Assembly (NCBI GenBank): GCA_946056785.1
Contig: CAMGKS010000052.1
Location: 1-7,716 of the forward strand
Length of the DNA: 7,716 nucleotides
Source of the DNA: an uncultured Clostridia bacterium
Lineage (GTDB): Bacteria; Bacillota; Clostridia; Christensenellales; CAG-917
Direction: 5' to 3'
Shown here: piece after piece, positions 6,017-7,716 of the stretch
Numbering within the stretch: position 1 is the stretch's first letter
Layout of the letters: each line of letters opens with the position of its first letter
Position numbers and translations under genes: made by a program
The notes under the pieces: model-generated
What the model saw: only the letters and a program-made list of their open reading frames with translations
Told to the model about the DNA's origin: nothing
Databases searched by the model: none

Positions 6017-7716
6017 TTATACGGTTGGCATCCAGATGCTCATATCGAATACGAATTCACCTGCCGCTTTTGCCGTTTCATACTTAGCTGCAAATGCTGC
6101 GATTGCACTATCCAAAGCGTCTACGTTTGCTTGTGCCGTGCTTATAGTGAAGTTAAACGATGCGGTAGCCACGTCAGGAATTTCGATTTCGACTGCGATA
6201 TGATTTGCGTCCGTAACAATGTTGACTTCTACGTTCAAAGCAAGGAGTGCGTCAAAAATTTCGTTTCCGTTCTTTGTGAAATCAACGATTTTTGAACCTG
6301 CAAGTATATCTTTAAGGTCTTTTACGATACCTTCGTTGTAAAGAGCTTCAACAACTCCTGCTTCAGGAGCACTGGCTCCGATTCCAATCCATTCATCTGC
6401 CGTAACCTCTACGCCTGCCGTGACTTTCCACATAACGAGAGCTTCGGCTTTAGACAACGTGTAACCGTTCTGATAGCACCATCCGTCTTCTCCTACAGCT
6501 CCTACAGTATGACCGAATTCTTTTATAAGAGTGTATTTTGTCTGAGAATCATAGGTGTTCTTGCTATCGTAAATGACAAGTACTCCGTTCTGATATGCAT
6601 ATTCGCCGCCTTCCTTTTCGACAATCTTGATTGCAGGAAGAAGATTTGCGTCTGTCATACGTTTAATTGCCGTTGCGCTTCCCTTATAGACTGCCGCATA
6701 AAGTTCTTCAGCCGTTGAGATGGAATCATATCCGGTGATTTTGTCATTGATGATGTCGGCACCGGTTTCAAGAATACCCATATAGATATAACCTACGTCT
6801 TCGCCGTTACGATACAATGAATCACTCGCTGCTGCCGTTTCGCCTGCATAACCGAACAATGCATTGAAGATACCTTCTGCCATAGCAACTTTAACGTTGT
6901 TGTTTGCGATTGTCATATGGGCAAGAGCGATATTCAAAACTTGTGCGATATTGAAGCTTACAGGATATTTTGCTACAACTTTTCCGTTTGCAAAAGTCTT
7001 GAAGAGATTTGCATAAGTATATACCAAATCGTCGCCCTTGTCATCGGTATAGTATACGACTTTTTGTCCGGCATACGGGGACTTAGCGTTTATAGGATAT
7101 GCATTGGTGTCAATAACTACACCGGTTTTTTCATCGGCTTCTTTGATAAGCTTGTATGCGTCTTCACCGACTTTGATATAGTTGTTTGCGATAGCTTTCT
7201 CTTCAATATTTACAATATTAAGAGTTTTAAGTTCGGTTGGCGTTGCAGCTTTACCGACTTTCTTCTCTCCGAAGAAAATGTTCTGGAAGAGATCTTGAAG
7301 TTGAATGTTTGAAAGAGTAAATGCATTTTTCTTATATTGAATTGCGTCAAACATTTCCTTGATTTGGTCCGTATAATTTTTGTATTCTTCTTTGTCGTCA
7401 GCATTGTACAATGCATTGATCATTGCAACGAAGAGATTGTCTCTTACGATGCCGATGTACTTATTCGAAGAATCGACGATTGCAATCTGAACTTGTCCTT
7501 GCTTCTTGCCGTCTTCTCCTGGGATTTCTTGATAAATCAATTCTGCAACTGTTCCGATTGTGCCACCGTCTTTAGAAACGTATTGAATATCGAAATGAGC
7601 TTTTGAGAAACCAAGCGTATTTGCAAGGGAAACTTTACCTTTAAGGTTAGCTACAAGTTTACCTTCGATTTCCAAGCCGTTTGGAAGAGTGATCTTAAGC
7701 ATTTCTTTGGTCTTAC
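6017..7716 (-). CDS. Unrecognised protein, 5'-truncated by the window edge (at least 566 residues)
   Basis: The frame is open from the right edge of the window to TAA at 6019-6017. The first ATG (7702) has no binding site in the 14 bases before it (CCAAAGAA precedes it), so it is probably an internal Met and the true start lies outside. Secondary-structure impression: beta-rich opening (MLKITLPNGLEIEGKL), then alternating helical stretches such as NLFVAMINALYN and AEGIFNALFGYAGE with Gly/Tyr/Val-rich stretches. The composition is acidic, with one Cys (in DGWCYQNG). The C-terminus has an Ala-rich helix (AIAAFAAKYETAKAAGEF) and ends SIWMPTV. I see no membrane helix, LPXTG sorting signal, catalytic motif or clear repeat array. 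The low Cys content and modular look suggest a secreted or surface protein, but the signal-peptide region is not in view. It has its own terminator and is separated from glnN, so it is probably not in that operon. Confidence 0.75.
   Translation of the reverse strand, partial: KTKEMLKITLPNGLEIEGKLVANLKGKVSLANTLGFSKAHFDIQYVSKDGGTIGTVAELIYQEIPGEDGKKQGQVQIAIVDSSNKYIGIVRDNLFVAMINALYNADDKEEYKNYTDQIKEMFDAIQYKKNAFTLSNIQLQDLFQNIFFGEKKVGKAATPTELKTLNIVNIEEKAIANNYIKVGEDAYKLIKEADEKTGVVIDTNAYPINAKSPYAGQKVVYYTDDKGDDLVYTYANLFKTFANGKVVAKYPVSFNIAQVLNIALAHMTIANNNVKVAMAEGIFNALFGYAGETAAASDSLYRNGEDVGYIYMGILETGADIINDKITGYDSISTAEELYAAVYKGSATAIKRMTDANLLPAIKIVEKEGGEYAYQNGVLVIYDSKNTYDSQTKYTLIKEFGHTVGAVGEDGWCYQNGYTLSKAEALVMWKVTAGVEVTADEWIGIGASAPEAGVVEALYNEGIVKDLKDILAGSKIVDFTKNGNEIFDALLALNVEVNIVTDANHIAVEIEIPDVATASFNFTISTAQANVDALDSAIAAFAAKYETAKAAGEFVFDMSIWMPTV

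Noticed and set aside
5638..6087. 149-codon plus-strand frame with Phe/Ile-rich repeats resembling a membrane protein
   Set aside because: It translates T-rich tandem repeats, crosses the terminator at 5963-6001 and enters the next gene antisense; there is no binding site.
7700..7702. ATG at 7702 as the true start of the rightmost gene
   Set aside because: The frame stays open to the window edge and no binding site precedes this ATG, so the gene is treated as truncated.

Overview
The window looks like AT-rich, low-GC Gram-positive chromosome, probably Clostridia-like. This rests on strong GGAGG-type ribosome binding sites, a near-consensus sigma-A promoter, a type III glutamine synthetase, and an EIIC-like membrane protein of a kind common in Firmicutes. 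A species cannot be named from the sequence. All four genes I accept lie on the minus strand, so they read from right to left.

From right to left: (1) 7716-6017 is the 3' part of a gene whose start lies beyond the window edge. Its product of at least 566 residues is not recognised; it ends at an 18-bp hairpin terminator (5963-6001). (2) 6016-5353 is a 664-base gap. It holds the terminator, a possible short coding remnant, three and a half imperfect tandem repeats of 41-46 bp, a cluster of inverted repeats, and a promoter (TTGAAA-17-TATAAT) placed to start about 22 bases before the next gene. (3) 5352-481 is a tight three-gene unit: glnN (glutamine synthetase III), then a membrane-inserted M28-peptidase-like protein that has lost its zinc ligands, then an EIIC-like multi-pass membrane protein. 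The glnN and M28-like genes are 2 bases apart; the M28-like and EIIC-like genes overlap by 14 bases, and the third starts at a TTG. (4) 480-1 is an AT-rich gene-free stretch with a rho-independent terminator (323-364) and two families of short direct repeats.

The only enzyme with a clear reaction is glutamine synthetase (glutamate + NH3 + ATP to glutamine). The two membrane proteins downstream should be co-transcribed with it. The combination of a glutamine-forming enzyme, an apparently inactive M28-fold membrane protein and an orphan EIIC-like permease is the most unusual content here. A shared role in nitrogen or glutamine status is only an inference. I see no tRNA, rRNA, CRISPR array, insertion sequence or known riboswitch.
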